From Lyngbya confervoides BDU141951 (GTDB lineage Bacteria > Cyanobacteriota > Cyanobacteriia > Thermosynechococcales > Thermosynechococcaceae), in NCBI RefSeq assembly GCF_000817775.3, contig NZ_JTHE03000061.1:62001-126000 (forward strand): a stretch of 64,000 nucleotides of DNA, written 5' to 3'. Positions 27,220 through 34,914 of this stretch are shown here, one piece after another (positions within the stretch are counted from its first letter, which is position 1; each line of letters opens with the position of its first letter). The notes under the pieces are model-generated. The model was not told where the DNA came from and made no database searches. It saw only the letters and a list, made by a program, of their open reading frames with translations. Made by a program: the position numbers and the translations under genes.

Positions 27220-28779
27220 ATGGCAGATTTAAACAACGACAATCAAGATCACAAAAACTCTCCAGAGCGAGTCGCGGTTCGCAAAATTCAGACGCTGATC
27301 GAGGGGTTTGACGATATCAGTCACGGTGGACTGCCCAAAAAGCGCACAACGCTACTCAGCGGCACCTCGGGCACGGGTAAAACCCTGATGGCAGTCCAGT
27401 TTCTGTATCGAGGGATTATTGATTTTGACGAGCCCGGAATTTTTATCACCTTTGAGGAATCACCCACCGATATTAAGCAAAATGCCCTCAGCTTTGGCTG
27501 GGATCTCGATGCCCTTATCGACCAGGGAAAGCTGTTTATCTTGGACGCCTCCCCCGATCCAGAGGGGCAAGATATTGTTGGAAGTTTTGATCTCTCAGCA
27601 CTCATCGAGCGCATCCAGTACGCCATCCAGAAATACAAAGCCAAGCGGGTGGCCATTGACTCTGTGACGGCAGTCTTTCAGCAGTACGATGCAGCCCCAG
27701 TGGTCCGTCGAGAAATTTTTCGCCTGACGGCTCGCCTCAAACGCCTGGATGTTACCACCATTATGACCACGGAGCGCATTGAAGAATATGGACAAATTGC
27801 TCGCTTCGGGGTCGAGGAATTTGTCTCTGATAATGTGGTGATTTTGCGCAATGTCCTGGAAGGAGAGCGCCGCCGTCGCACCATTGAAATTTTAAAGCTG
27901 CGCGGCACCAGCCATATGAAGGGGGAATACCCCTTTACCATCACGGAGGATGGGATCAATATTTTCCCGCTTGGGGCAATGCGCTTAACCCAACGGTCAT
28001 CCAATGTGCGGGTTTCCTCAGGCGTGCCTGCCCTCGATACCCTGTGCGGCGGCGGATTCTTCAAAGACTCCATTATCCTGGCCACCGGCGCCACCGGAAC
28101 AGGTAAAACGCTGCTGGTGAGTAAGTTTATTGAAGAGGCCTGTAGCCAGGGGGAGCGAGCTATTTTATTTGCCTATGAGGAATCTCGTGCCCAGCTATCT
28201 CGCAATGCCTATTCCTGGGGCATTGATTTAGAGGAGATGGAGCAAAAAGGGCTGCTCAAAATTATTTGCGCCTATCCCGAATCCGCTGGACTCGAGGATC
28301 ATTTGCAAATTATCAAATCTGAAATTATGGAGTTCAAGCCTGCTCGAATTTCCATTGATTCCCTCTCGGCACTGGCTCGCGGTGTCAGCAATAATGCCTT
28401 TCGTCAATTTGTAATTGGGGTCACGGGCTTTGCCAAGCAGGAAGAAATTACCGGCTTTTTTACCAACACCACCGATCATTTTCTGGGTTCAAGCTCTATT
28501 ACAGAGTCCCACATTTCTACCATTACCGATACGATTATTCTGCTGCAGTACGTTGAAATTCGCGGAGAGATGTCGCGCGCCATCAACGTGTTTAAAATGC
28601 GCGGATCCTGGCACGATAAAGGAATTCGAGAATATACCATTAGCCGCAACGGCCCCGACATCAAAGACTCATTCCACAATTTTGAAGGCATCATCAGCGG
28701 CACCCCTCGACGCTCCGCCATTGATGAAAAGCGTGATCTCTCGCGGATTGTTCAGGATGTCCAAGATCTAGAGAGCTAG
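27220..28779 (+). CDS. kaiC: Circadian clock protein KaiC
   Basis: Core clock ATPase/kinase, 519 residues as in S. elongatus. It has two RecA-like domains. CI has P-loop GTSGTGKT (48-55) and catalytic glutamates in ITFEES. CII has P-loop GATGTGKT and FAYEESRAQ. The autophosphorylation pair, equivalent to S431/T432, is in SHISTITDTI. The C-terminal tail with FRNFE-type text (FHNFEGIISGTP) carries the A-loop region. No catalytic residue is missing, so the oscillator should be functional. It ends three bases before the end of a convergent gene. Confidence 0.98.
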   Translation: MADLNNDNQDHKNSPERVAVRKIQTLIEGFDDISHGGLPKKRTTLLSGTSGTGKTLMAVQFLYRGIIDFDEPGIFITFEESPTDIKQNALSFGWDLDALIDQGKLFILDASPDPEGQDIVGSFDLSALIERIQYAIQKYKAKRVAIDSVTAVFQQYDAAPVVRREIFRLTARLKRLDVTTIMTTERIEEYGQIARFGVEEFVSDNVVILRNVLEGERRRRTIEILKLRGTSHMKGEYPFTITEDGINIFPLGAMRLTQRSSNVRVSSGVPALDTLCGGGFFKDSIILATGATGTGKTLLVSKFIEEACSQGERAILFAYEESRAQLSRNAYSWGIDLEEMEQKGLLKIICAYPESAGLEDHLQIIKSEIMEFKPARISIDSLSALARGVSNNAFRQFVIGVTGFAKQEEITGFFTNTTDHFLGSSSITESHISTITDTIILLQYVEIRGEMSRAINVFKMRGSWHDKGIREYTISRNGPDIKDSFHNFEGIISGTPRRSAIDEKRDLSRIVQDVQDLES

Positions 28780-28782
28780 CGA

Positions 28783-29220
28783 TCAAGGACTCGGGGGGCA
28801 TTGCCGCAGCAGCTCAATTGGTAAGCCATCGGCGTCGGTAATAAAGGCAATTTCGTAGGTGCAATTGCCAATGGTTTGCAGTTCAGGCCGCAACAGCACC
28901 GTAATGCCAATGCCCTGGGCAACCACCGCCGGGATAAATTTGTCTAACCAGTCCGCTAAGGGTTGGTCAGCTTCCAGGTGCGCGGTGAGGTCAAACGACA
29001 GGTGATAGTAGCCCACATAATGTTCATTATGAAATGCATCTACGGGAGCCTGGGGTTCGGGAATCTGCAGCAACTCCAGACGACCACCGGGACCGCTGAG
29101 CCAGCAGGCAAGGGTAATGTCGGCGGTAAAACGCTCCTCCATCGAGAATCCCAGCAATTCGTAGAAGGCGATCGCCCGGTAAATGTTGGCGGTGCGGATA
29201 GAAACGTGATGCAGAGGCAT
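28783..29220 (-). CDS. VOC/glyoxalase-family protein
   Basis: About 145 residues starting MPLHHVSIRTANIYRAIAFYELLGF, the vicinal-oxygen-chelate opening. GRLELLQIPEP and HLSFDLTA follow, and ITDADGLPIELLRQ gives the late metal ligand. The start is at ATG 29220; an extension to 29289 is unconserved. Family members include glyoxalases, isomerases and resistance proteins, and the substrate is not predictable. It is convergent with kaiC with almost no spacer; no link to the clock is implied. Confidence 0.8.
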   Translation of the reverse strand: MPLHHVSIRTANIYRAIAFYELLGFSMEERFTADITLACWLSGPGGRLELLQIPEPQAPVDAFHNEHYVGYYHLSFDLTAHLEADQPLADWLDKFIPAVVAQGIGITVLLRPELQTIGNCTYEIAFITDADGLPIELLRQCPPSP

Positions 29221-29425
29221 AGCGGTTTGACCCTGGACAAGAGTGAAGAATGGGGGAGGAGGATCGCCCACCGGTTTACCCCTAGCCATCCACAGCCTTC
29301 CTGGACCAGAGAACGGAGGCGGGGCATCGGTTCCTAAGCAGTATAAAGAACAATGGCGGCGACGGTTGGATGATGTCGAGTTCAGTCCATAATGGCTCTA
29401 ACCTTTGTTTGCGAGGAACATTGTC

Positions 29426-29959
29426 TTGAATTTACAGGGATCTCAGTTTGACTATTGGCCCGCTCCCGATCTCTCCCAAGCCGCCTTTGTGGCCGAGAGC
29501 GCAACGGTAATGGGAAAGGTGACCCTTCAAGAAGGGGCCAGCATCTGGTATAGCGCTGTGGTGCGTGGAGACATTGAAGCCATTCACATTGGTGCCCACA
29601 CCAACATTCAGGACGGCGCAATTGTTCATGGCGATGTGGGACTGCCAACGGTCCTGGGCGATTACGTGACGGTGGGACACCGCGCCGTGATTCACTCTGC
29701 CCAGATCGAAGCTGGCTGCTTAATTGGAATTGGCGCCATTATTTTGAACGGGGTTAGGATTGGGGCAGGCAGTATTATTGGGGCTGGAGCCGTGGTGTCA
29801 AAGTCTGTTCCGCCGCGATCGCTCTGGGTAGGGATTCCGGCAAAGCCCATCCGTGAGGTGAGCGAGGCCGAAGCCGCAGATTTAATTGAACATGCCCGAA
29901 AATATGAAAAACTAGCTCTGGTTCACAGCAACCGCGGGACCGATATCGGCTTTGCCTAG
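29426..29959 (+). CDS. Gamma-carbonic anhydrase-like left-handed beta-helix protein
   Basis: About 177 residues made of hexapeptide repeats (IGAHTNIQDGAIVHG and later GAIILNGVRIGAGSIIGAGAVV). It ends in VGIPAKPIREV, as in the YrdA/CcmM-N-terminal family. Histidines in AIVHGD and VGHRAVIH occupy the zinc-ligand positions. The start is a TTG at 29426, supported by GAGGAA seven bases upstream; an earlier in-frame TTG at 29405 lacks this. It may be a carbonic anhydrase or a related acyltransferase-like protein; activity is not proven by sequence. A short C-terminal helix follows. Confidence 0.8.
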   Translation: MNLQGSQFDYWPAPDLSQAAFVAESATVMGKVTLQEGASIWYSAVVRGDIEAIHIGAHTNIQDGAIVHGDVGLPTVLGDYVTVGHRAVIHSAQIEAGCLIGIGAIILNGVRIGAGSIIGAGAVVSKSVPPRSLWVGIPAKPIREVSEAEAADLIEHARKYEKLALVHSNRGTDIGFA

Positions 29960-30064
29960 GCTGCAGTCGCTATAATACATCAGTGAAAATTATCGTAGTC
30001 TAGGTTACAAATATAAACTTTTATGAATTAAATTTTGTAACCATCCATCGCCTACTATAGAGAT
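29960..30064 (+). promoter_or_regulatory. AT-rich promoter region with a 9-base inverted repeat
   Basis: Contains TATAAT at 29971-29976 and a second -10-like TACTAT at 30053-30058. Between them lies an inverted repeat GGTTACAAA (30003-30011) / TTTGTAACC (30034-30042), whose right arm covers the -35 position of the second promoter. No protein gene starts immediately downstream. The arms contain a GTTACA half-site in inverted orientation. Operator function is inference. Confidence 0.45.
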
Positions 30065-30237
30065 TAGGAACTAGCAAGAAAGCATTAACCATGCATGGAA
30101 TGTGGGAATTCCACGCAGCTTCCTGGGCCAGAGTTCTAACGTATACAAGGTTTTGTGCAGGCCGATCCTTCTGGATTTTCCTTTCACAATCTAACATTAA
30201 TGGGTTCCCGGCAAGGACGTTGTCCTTGCTTTTTTTT
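30065..30237 (+). ncRNA. Candidate small RNA with its own promoter and terminator
   Basis: A unit of about 170 bases bounded by the TACTAT -10 box (start predicted near 30065) and a perfect terminator: GCAAGGAC (30211-30218), loop GTT, GTCCTTGC (30222-30229), then eight T. Internal hairpins include GTGG/CCAC nested in GGAA/TTCC. A 60-codon frame inside it runs over the terminator stem and has no ribosome site, so the unit looks non-coding. I cannot match it to a known family such as 6S, Yfr1, tmRNA or SRP RNA. Confidence 0.55.
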
Positions 30238-30242
30238 ACCTG

Positions 30243-30420
30243 GGGCAGGGTTTCGGCAACGCGAGAACCATAACCTCACGGCCCCTGACCGTGAGAGCCC
30301 CCCGCGATTAGGTTATGCGCCACCCCCAGGGCAGCGGCAGCCGGTGTCCTCCGCTCGGGCGAGACCCTAGATAAAAAATGTAGCCCCCTGACCCAATTCC
30401 TGGGCAGGAGGCTAGTTTTT
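30243..30420 (+). ncRNA. Candidate structured RNA with terminator-like end
   Basis: Directly after the first terminator. Long-range pairing GGGTTTCG (30048 offset; at 30248-30255) with CGAGACCC (30360-30367) encloses CATAAC (30269-30274) with GTTATG (30312-30317). A hairpin CTCACGG/CCGTGAG (30275-30281 with 30289-30295) carries a C-rich loop. The unit ends in TAGCC..GGCTA (30381-30385 with 30410-30414) followed by TTTTT at 30416-30420. It could be a second small RNA or a read-through extension of the first. The family is not recognised and the strand is inferred from the T tract. Confidence 0.4.
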
Positions 30421-30598
30421 AAATTCAATTTTAAAGGGTGAGGCTAGCCTTAAATTTTAGGCATCTTACCCGGCAGCTTAAAAGCAGCGCTGCCGATCTC
30501 TTATCAGGTTATTAATATAAGCTTTAAATGTGAGGAACTTGTGAGGCATGGCCTCAGCTGAGACTGTTTCGGCACCACCGCAAACGAAACCCATCCCC
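30421..30598. other. AT-rich spacer downstream of ctp
   Basis: No gene seen. It contains a short hairpin CGGCAGC (30471-30477) / GCTGCCG (30490-30496). A second hairpin, GTTTCG/CGAAAC with a GC-rich middle, lies just beyond the 3' end of the protease gene and could slow its transcription on the minus strand. Confidence 0.4.
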
Positions 30599-31828
30599 TT
30601 ACAACGATCGGAGCAGATTGGCTTGCGCACGCTGATAGGCCAGGTCCTGGTCAAAGCGATGGGTTTCTAAATGCTCTAGTGCTGTGTCGTCCGTGGGAAT
30701 GACCTCATCAGGCTGAATCCCCTTTTTATGGATATCTTGGCCGGAGGGTGTCGAGTATTTGGCCACCGTAATCACCATGCCAGCCCCATCTCCCAGTTTC
30801 TCCAGAGATTGCACGACACCTTTGCCAAAGGTTTTTTCTCCAATTAAAACGGCACGTTGATTATCTTGAAGCGCTCCCGCTAGCACCTCACTGGCACTGG
30901 CAGACTCTTCATCGACCAAAACCTGGAGAGGCTTTTGGGTCAGCGCGGTTTGATTCCCGTTGTATACCTCAGTGCCTCCCCGTACCGTTGTCAGCGACAT
31001 AATTCGGCCCTGGCGAATCCACTGCTGAGCGATGGCAATCCCAGACTCAAGGACGCCCCCCGGATTACCGCGCAGATCCAGAATGTAGCCCACAACCTGC
31101 TGCTGCTCAAGATCGGTGATGGCCTTTTTCATAGCAGCAGGGGACTTGGTGGTAAATACCGGCAGCCGAATGTAGCCCACTTTCCCCTTCGGAGTGGGGC
31201 GGGCTTGGTAAGTCAGAGGATTGAGGTTAATCTGTTCGCGCACCAGGGTATAGGTCTCTTGTTGATCCTGACGCCGAACCACCATGGTCAGTTTGCTACC
31301 CACAGGGCCAATGAGGTAGGGAGCAGCATTTCTGGGATCAATATCGGCGGTTTTGGTGCCGTTGAGACTCACAATCACATCTCTCGGCCTAATGCCAGCG
31401 TTGTCGGCGGGGGATTCCCGAAACGGTTCTACAACCATCCACTCTCGGGTTTGGGGGTTCACACTGACCGTCACGCCAACACCGATAAACTCACCGGAAA
31501 CATTATTGACCAAGTCATTCAGAGCCTGGGGGGGTAAAAAACGGGTGTACTCATCCTCCAGCAGATTGACCATCTCATTGACGGCCTGGTAGGCCTGTCC
31601 TTGGGAGGTATAGGTGCGACTGAGATAATCTTGGCGAACCGCCCGCCAATCATGGCCATTAAAGGAGCGATCCACGTATTCCCGGTTCACCAGCTGCCAG
31701 GCCTCGTCTACCACGGCTTTGGGCGCGTCACTGAGCAACGCAATGGACTTGGCAACGCGGGTCAGGGCCATTGAGGGCAGCACCAGCACGAGGGCCATCA
31801 GGACAGATTTAAAGTTGGTTTGGATCAT
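30599..31828 (-). CDS. Carboxyl-terminal processing protease (CtpA/CtpB/CtpC family)
   Basis: S41 serine protease exported to the lumen/periplasm; the CtpA member matures the D1 protein of photosystem II. Start at ATG 31828 (MIQTNFKSVLMALVLVLPSMA) follows GGAGGA by six bases and encodes a signal sequence. A PDZ domain (GVGVTVSVNPQTREWMV to RPRDVIVSLNG) precedes the protease core with LDLRGNPGGVLESG. The catalytic Ser is in DEESASASEVLAGAL and the catalytic Lys in EKTFGKGVVQ. About 409 residues. Which of the three cyanobacterial paralogues this is cannot be settled by eye. Confidence 0.9.
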   Translation of the reverse strand: MIQTNFKSVLMALVLVLPSMALTRVAKSIALLSDAPKAVVDEAWQLVNREYVDRSFNGHDWRAVRQDYLSRTYTSQGQAYQAVNEMVNLLEDEYTRFLPPQALNDLVNNVSGEFIGVGVTVSVNPQTREWMVVEPFRESPADNAGIRPRDVIVSLNGTKTADIDPRNAAPYLIGPVGSKLTMVVRRQDQQETYTLVREQINLNPLTYQARPTPKGKVGYIRLPVFTTKSPAAMKKAITDLEQQQVVGYILDLRGNPGGVLESGIAIAQQWIRQGRIMSLTTVRGGTEVYNGNQTALTQKPLQVLVDEESASASEVLAGALQDNQRAVLIGEKTFGKGVVQSLEKLGDGAGMVITVAKYSTPSGQDIHKKGIQPDEVIPTDDTALEHLETHRFDQDLAYQRAQANLLRSL

Positions 31829-31975
31829 CGGGGCTCCTCCCCAAGCGGCTATGACTCTTGCTTGCAGGGGCTTCAAGGCAGAAGACGCCCCTTGCAGAAT
31901 GCACCCAAACCATAGCGCATCTGGAGCAAATTTGATCCCGACCGGGACAGTGGATAGACCGGTACCCTGGATCGC

Positions 31976-32977
31976 TTAGGGAGCCTTCATGTGCGATCGC
32001 GGATTATAGGTTCGCAGCTGAGCCAACTTTTCGTAGCACTCCTTTTCCTGGGCACTCAGATTTTTAGGCGGGACAATTTGCAGCTTCACCAGCTGATCCC
32101 CTTGTCCTCCCTTAGCCTTAGGCCAGCCTTTGTTGCGCAAACGCAGCGACTGACCGGACTTGACCCCGGCAGGGATCTTCATTTTGACCAAGCCAGTGGG
32201 GGTCGGAACCTCCACCGTTGCTCCCAAAACTGCTTCGTCCGGCGTAATGGGCAGATCACAAATGAGAAAATCGCCCTCCAGGGAAAAGAACTCGTGGGGC
32301 TTGAGGGTCACCTTGAGATAGAGATCGCCGCGCTGCTGGGTAAGGGGGTTCACCTGTCCCTTGCCCCGAACCCGAATGCGACTGCCGGTCTTGGCTCCAG
32401 CAGGAATACGCACATTCACGGTTTCACTGCCACCAATCAACAGTCGCTTTTCCGTACCCTTCAGCGCCTCTTCAAAGCTAAGGGTAAGCGTGGATTCTGT
32501 ATCGGCTGACGGCCCCGGAACGCCCCCTGCAAAGTCACCAAATCCCCCAAATCCGCCCGGTGTTGCCGAGGTCGTTCGGTAGCGAAATCCACCCGGCATG
32601 CCGCCGCTAAAGCCACTGCTGGCGCCCGTTCCCCCAAAGCCACCCCCAAAGCGCCCCAACAGCTCGTTAATAAATTCGTCAAAGCTGCCGTACTGGCCAA
32701 AGTCGAAGTCCATGTTGCCCATGTCAACGCCTGGCTGCCCCGCCTGCTGCCAATATTGGCCAAACTGATCGTATTTTTTGCGCTTATCCGGATCGGATAG
32801 CACCTCGTAGGCTTCGTTAATTTCCTTGAACCGTGCCTCAGCCGCACTGTCTCCTGGATTTAAATCAGGGTGGTACTGACGGGCCAGCTTGCGAAAGGTT
32901 TTTTTAATCTCGCCTTCGCTAGCAGTTTTACTAACCCCTAGAATGTTGTAGTAGTCTTTGTAGTCAGTAACAGGCAT
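31976..32977 (-). CDS. dnaJ: DnaJ-type co-chaperone without zinc finger (class B, CbpA-like)
   Basis: Stimulates DnaK ATPase. The J domain covers ~1-70 ([38 protein letters not shown]) with the essential HPD. A Gly/Phe-rich linker ([13 protein letters not shown]) follows. The substrate-binding C-terminal domains follow directly with no CxxCxGxG repeats, so it is class B. Start at ATG 32977 ([10 protein letters not shown]). About 333 residues. It lies next to hspA on the same strand, but hspA has its own terminator between. Confidence 0.93.
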   Translation of the reverse strand: MPVTDYKDYYNILGVSKTASEGEIKKTFRKLARQYHPDLNPGDSAAEARFKEINEAYEVLSDPDKRKKYDQFGQYWQQAGQPGVDMGNMDFDFGQYGSFDEFINELLGRFGGGFGGTGASSGFSGGMPGGFRYRTTSATPGGFGGFGDFAGGVPGPSADTESTLTLSFEEALKGTEKRLLIGGSETVNVRIPAGAKTGSRIRVRGKGQVNPLTQQRGDLYLKVTLKPHEFFSLEGDFLICDLPITPDEAVLGATVEVPTPTGLVKMKIPAGVKSGQSLRLRNKGWPKAKGGQGDQLVKLQIVPPKNLSAQEKECYEKLAQLRTYNPRSHMKAP

Positions 32978-33092
32978 AGTCTTTTTGCAATGAGGGCGAT
33001 GCATTTAGGATGAACCAGCAGAGCGCAAAGGATTGCAGTCCAAGGCGCTTTCCCGCATCCTACTGTATAGATTTAGAGAAAGAAACTCGAAA

Positions 33093-33125
33093 ACGTTAGG
33101 GAAAACCGATGGCTCTCCCTAACGT
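33093..33125 (-). terminator. Terminator of hspA
   Basis: Ten-base-pair stem ACGTTAGGGA (33093-33102) / TCCCTAACGT (33116-33125). Read on the minus strand it is followed by a short T run. It lies between the hspA stop and the dnaJ start region. Confidence 0.7.
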
Positions 33126-33162
33126 CGTCGCTCAGAGTTTGTGATTTAGACCGAAAACATGT

Positions 33163-33600
33163 CTAGCTGAGTTTGAGACGGTGGACCTTCTCATCGGTCT
33201 TTGACTTGGGTAAGGTGAGCTTCAAAATGCCATCTTGGTAGTCCGCCGAGGCCTCTTGATTCACAACCTTAGCTGTTAAGGGAATGACCCGATGGTACTT
33301 GCCGTAACGAAACTCAGAGCGATGGACCCCCTCTTCCTCGGATTCGGACTCCTGCTTACGCTCGCCGCTGACAATCACAGCCTCATCCGTCACCTGAATA
33401 TCTAGGTCCTTTGCCTCAAAGCCCGGTAGCTCCAGCTGAATTTGGAACGCTTCATCGGTTTCCTTCATTTCAAGGGCGGGAAGGATTCCAAACCCGTTCC
33501 CACCGCGATCGCGGGTGGGATAAAAGGAGTCAAACAGTCGGTTCATTTCCCGATGGAGTGATTCTACTTCACCCAATGGATCCCAACGTACGATTGCCAT
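33163..33600 (-). CDS. hspA: Small heat-shock protein HspA (Hsp20 family)
   Basis: ATP-independent chaperone that holds unfolding proteins and stabilises thylakoid membranes in heat. 145 residues. The start MAIVRWDPLGEVESLHREMNRLF is typical of cyanobacterial Hsp17-class proteins. The alpha-crystallin domain runs from ALEMKETDEAFQIQLELPG to GILKLTLPKSK, including the GIL(K/T)L motif. An open frame extends upstream to 34254 but is unrelated. Strong AAGGAGG ribosome site, held in a small hairpin. Confidence 0.96.
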   Translation of the reverse strand: MAIVRWDPLGEVESLHREMNRLFDSFYPTRDRGGNGFGILPALEMKETDEAFQIQLELPGFEAKDLDIQVTDEAVIVSGERKQESESEEEGVHRSEFRYGKYHRVIPLTAKVVNQEASADYQDGILKLTLPKSKTDEKVHRLKLS

Positions 33601-33603
33601 AGT

Positions 33604-33620
33604 TGTTAACCTCCTTAACA
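33604..33620 (-). promoter_or_regulatory. Hairpin presenting the hspA Shine-Dalgarno (possible RNA thermometer)
   Basis: On the mRNA strand TGTTAAGGAGGTTAACA folds into a six-pair AU-rich stem (TGTTAA/TTAACA) with GGAGG exactly filling the loop, nine bases before the AUG. Upstream in the same leader CAGGGA and TCCCTG can form a second helix. A thermolabile stem around the ribosome site is how the Synechocystis hsp17 thermometer works, though there the SD is paired rather than looped. The role is inference. A TATAGT -10 box lies further upstream (33671-33676, minus). Confidence 0.5.
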
Positions 33621-33828
33621 CTGGCCAGGGACGCTTTCTTTGGGGTAGAATCCCTGTCCTCTCTGTTTTGACTATAACAAGCTCAAACGTTTGCCCAGGT
33701 TCGGTTTCCGTCCATTTCTCAGGGGCGATCGCCGTACAGATTCCGCCCTGGAATCGACCTTTCAGCTGAGCTAGCAAGGAGAGACCCTTGAGCTTTAGGA
33801 TAGAAAGGCTATTCACACTCCCCCCGCC

Positions 33829-34497
33829 ATGTCCCAACTGCATAGCCCCTTGGGCGATCCCTCTCCAGATACCCTCGACGCCCAGCAATACGAAGGCCTG
33901 AGCCCGGAGCAGTATCAGGAAAAAATGCGGCGTCGCAAGGAAGTTCAGGACAGGCGCCTGGCTGAACGGACCCAGGAAAAGGGTCTGGTGATTATTCACA
34001 CCGGCAATGGAAAGGGGAAAACCACGGCGGCCCTGGGCATGGTGATGCGATCGCTGGGGCATGGCCATCGCGTGGCGATCGTACAGTTTATCAAGGGGGC
34101 TTGGGAACCCGCGGAAAAAGCCATTCTGGAAAAATTCTCTGATCAGCTTGTCTTCCACGCCATGGGCGAAGGCTTCACCTGGGAAACCCAGGATCGCGAT
34201 CGCGACATTGCCAAGGCTCAGGCCGCTTGGGGCAAGGCTTTGGAGTATATTCAAGATTCGGCCTACCGTCTGGTCTTACTCGATGAAGTGAATGTCGCCC
34301 TGAAGCTGGGCTATCTTACCCCCGATCAGGTGCAGGCAGGACTGGATCAAAAACCAGACAGAAGTCATGTCATTCTCACCGGTCGCGGTGCGCCTGCCCC
34401 CCTTATAGAAACCGCCGATCTGGTCACGGAAATGAAATTAGTTAAGCATCCGTTTCGCGAGCAAGGCATTAAGGCCCAAGCTGGCATTGAGTTTTAA
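33829..34497 (+). CDS. cobO: Cob(I)yrinic acid a,c-diamide adenosyltransferase (CobA/CobO/BtuR)
   Basis: Adenosylates corrinoids to make coenzyme B12. The 222-residue protein has P-loop HTGNGKGKTTAALGMVMRSLGHG and IVQFIKGAWEPAE, then LLDEVNVALKLGYL and HVILTGRGAPAPLIETADLVTEM. An N-terminal stretch of ~45 residues is typical of cyanobacterial members. The last bases of the gene, including the stop codon, are duplicated in tandem (see repeat). Confidence 0.95.
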   Translation: MSQLHSPLGDPSPDTLDAQQYEGLSPEQYQEKMRRRKEVQDRRLAERTQEKGLVIIHTGNGKGKTTAALGMVMRSLGHGHRVAIVQFIKGAWEPAEKAILEKFSDQLVFHAMGEGFTWETQDRDRDIAKAQAAWGKALEYIQDSAYRLVLLDEVNVALKLGYLTPDQVQAGLDQKPDRSHVILTGRGAPAPLIETADLVTEMKLVKHPFREQGIKAQAGIEF

Positions 34498-34514
34498 CTG
34501 GCATTGAGTTTTAA
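34481..34514. repeat. 17-base tandem duplication of the cobO 3' end
   Basis: CTGGCATTGAGTTTTAA occurs at 34481-34497 and again at 34498-34514. Copy 1 ends with the cobO stop codon. Copy 2 lies immediately after the gene, at the left edge of a transposon relic. Confidence 0.97.
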
Positions 34515-34524
34515 GCTGATATCG

Positions 34525-34568
34525 TAATCGTTTGATTTAATCGTGTGATCTAATCGTTAGCCTAATCG
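34525..34568. repeat. Degenerate ~13-base repeat array
   Basis: TAATCG recurs at 34525, 34538, 34551 and 34563, separated by 6-7 variable bases (TTTGATT, TGTGATC, TTAGCC). It lies directly after the cobO duplication and before the TnpB-associated sequence. Confidence 0.7.
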
Positions 34569-34569
34569 G

Positions 34570-34860
34570 CGGAAAGCCGCCTCTAAGCGAAGCGTGAGTG
34601 TCGGGATGAACGCCGAGGCAACGGAGGGGAACGGAGTCGCCCTACTCTTTTCGCTCTTTTCTAGGGAGTCCATCTTCTTCCCTAACCTATAATTCGTAAT
34701 CGTGGACACTCAGTCGTGGGTCTCACGGCTGATGGAGTCGCCTGTGGACGGGTTCTGTCGGGGGCTTTGCCTAGACAAGACCGAACCAAGCAGGTAGTCG
34801 CTGGAGCGATCCAGTGAAGCCCGCGCTGTACCAAAGGTTAGCGGCGGGAGAACGTCACGA
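34570..34860 (+). mobile_element. Relic right end of a TnpB transposon (IS200/IS605 or IS607 type), possible omega/reRNA scaffold
   Basis: No open reading frame survives. The 3' part (about 34730-34860) ends with GAAGCCCGCGCTGTACC, a small loop, then GGTTAGCGGCGGGAG and AACGTCAC. This hairpin plus a GTCAC end is the arrangement I associate with the right ends of TnpB-carrying insertion sequences, where the guide scaffold RNA (omega/reRNA) is made. Upstream text with GGCGGAAAGCCGCC fits a decayed tnpB 3' region. Recognition is by recall of the motif, not by search. Confidence 0.55.
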
Positions 34861-34886
34861 ACAGATCTTCTCGCGGTCTAAAAAAC

Positions 34887-34914
34887 TTCCCATGAACTCT
34901 TTCCCATGAACTCT
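34887..34914. repeat. 14-base tandem duplication at the DUF2085 start
   Basis: TTCCCATGAACTCT occurs at 34887-34900 and 34901-34914. The ATG in copy 2 (34906) starts the DUF2085 gene. The ATG in copy 1 (34892) reaches a stop after five codons. Confidence 0.97.

Noticed and set aside
30091-30273. 60-codon frame in the candidate small-RNA unit
   Set aside because: Runs across the terminator stem and T tract, has no ribosome site and an implausible composition.
30243-30420. Known riboswitch (cobalamin, FMN or guanidine-I) in the second structured unit
   Set aside because: Read on both strands, the conserved boxes of these riboswitches are absent and no fitting gene follows.
33601-34254. Large N-terminal extension of hspA
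   Set aside because: Antisense to cobO and its leader; the canonical HspA start with a strong ribosome site is at 33600.
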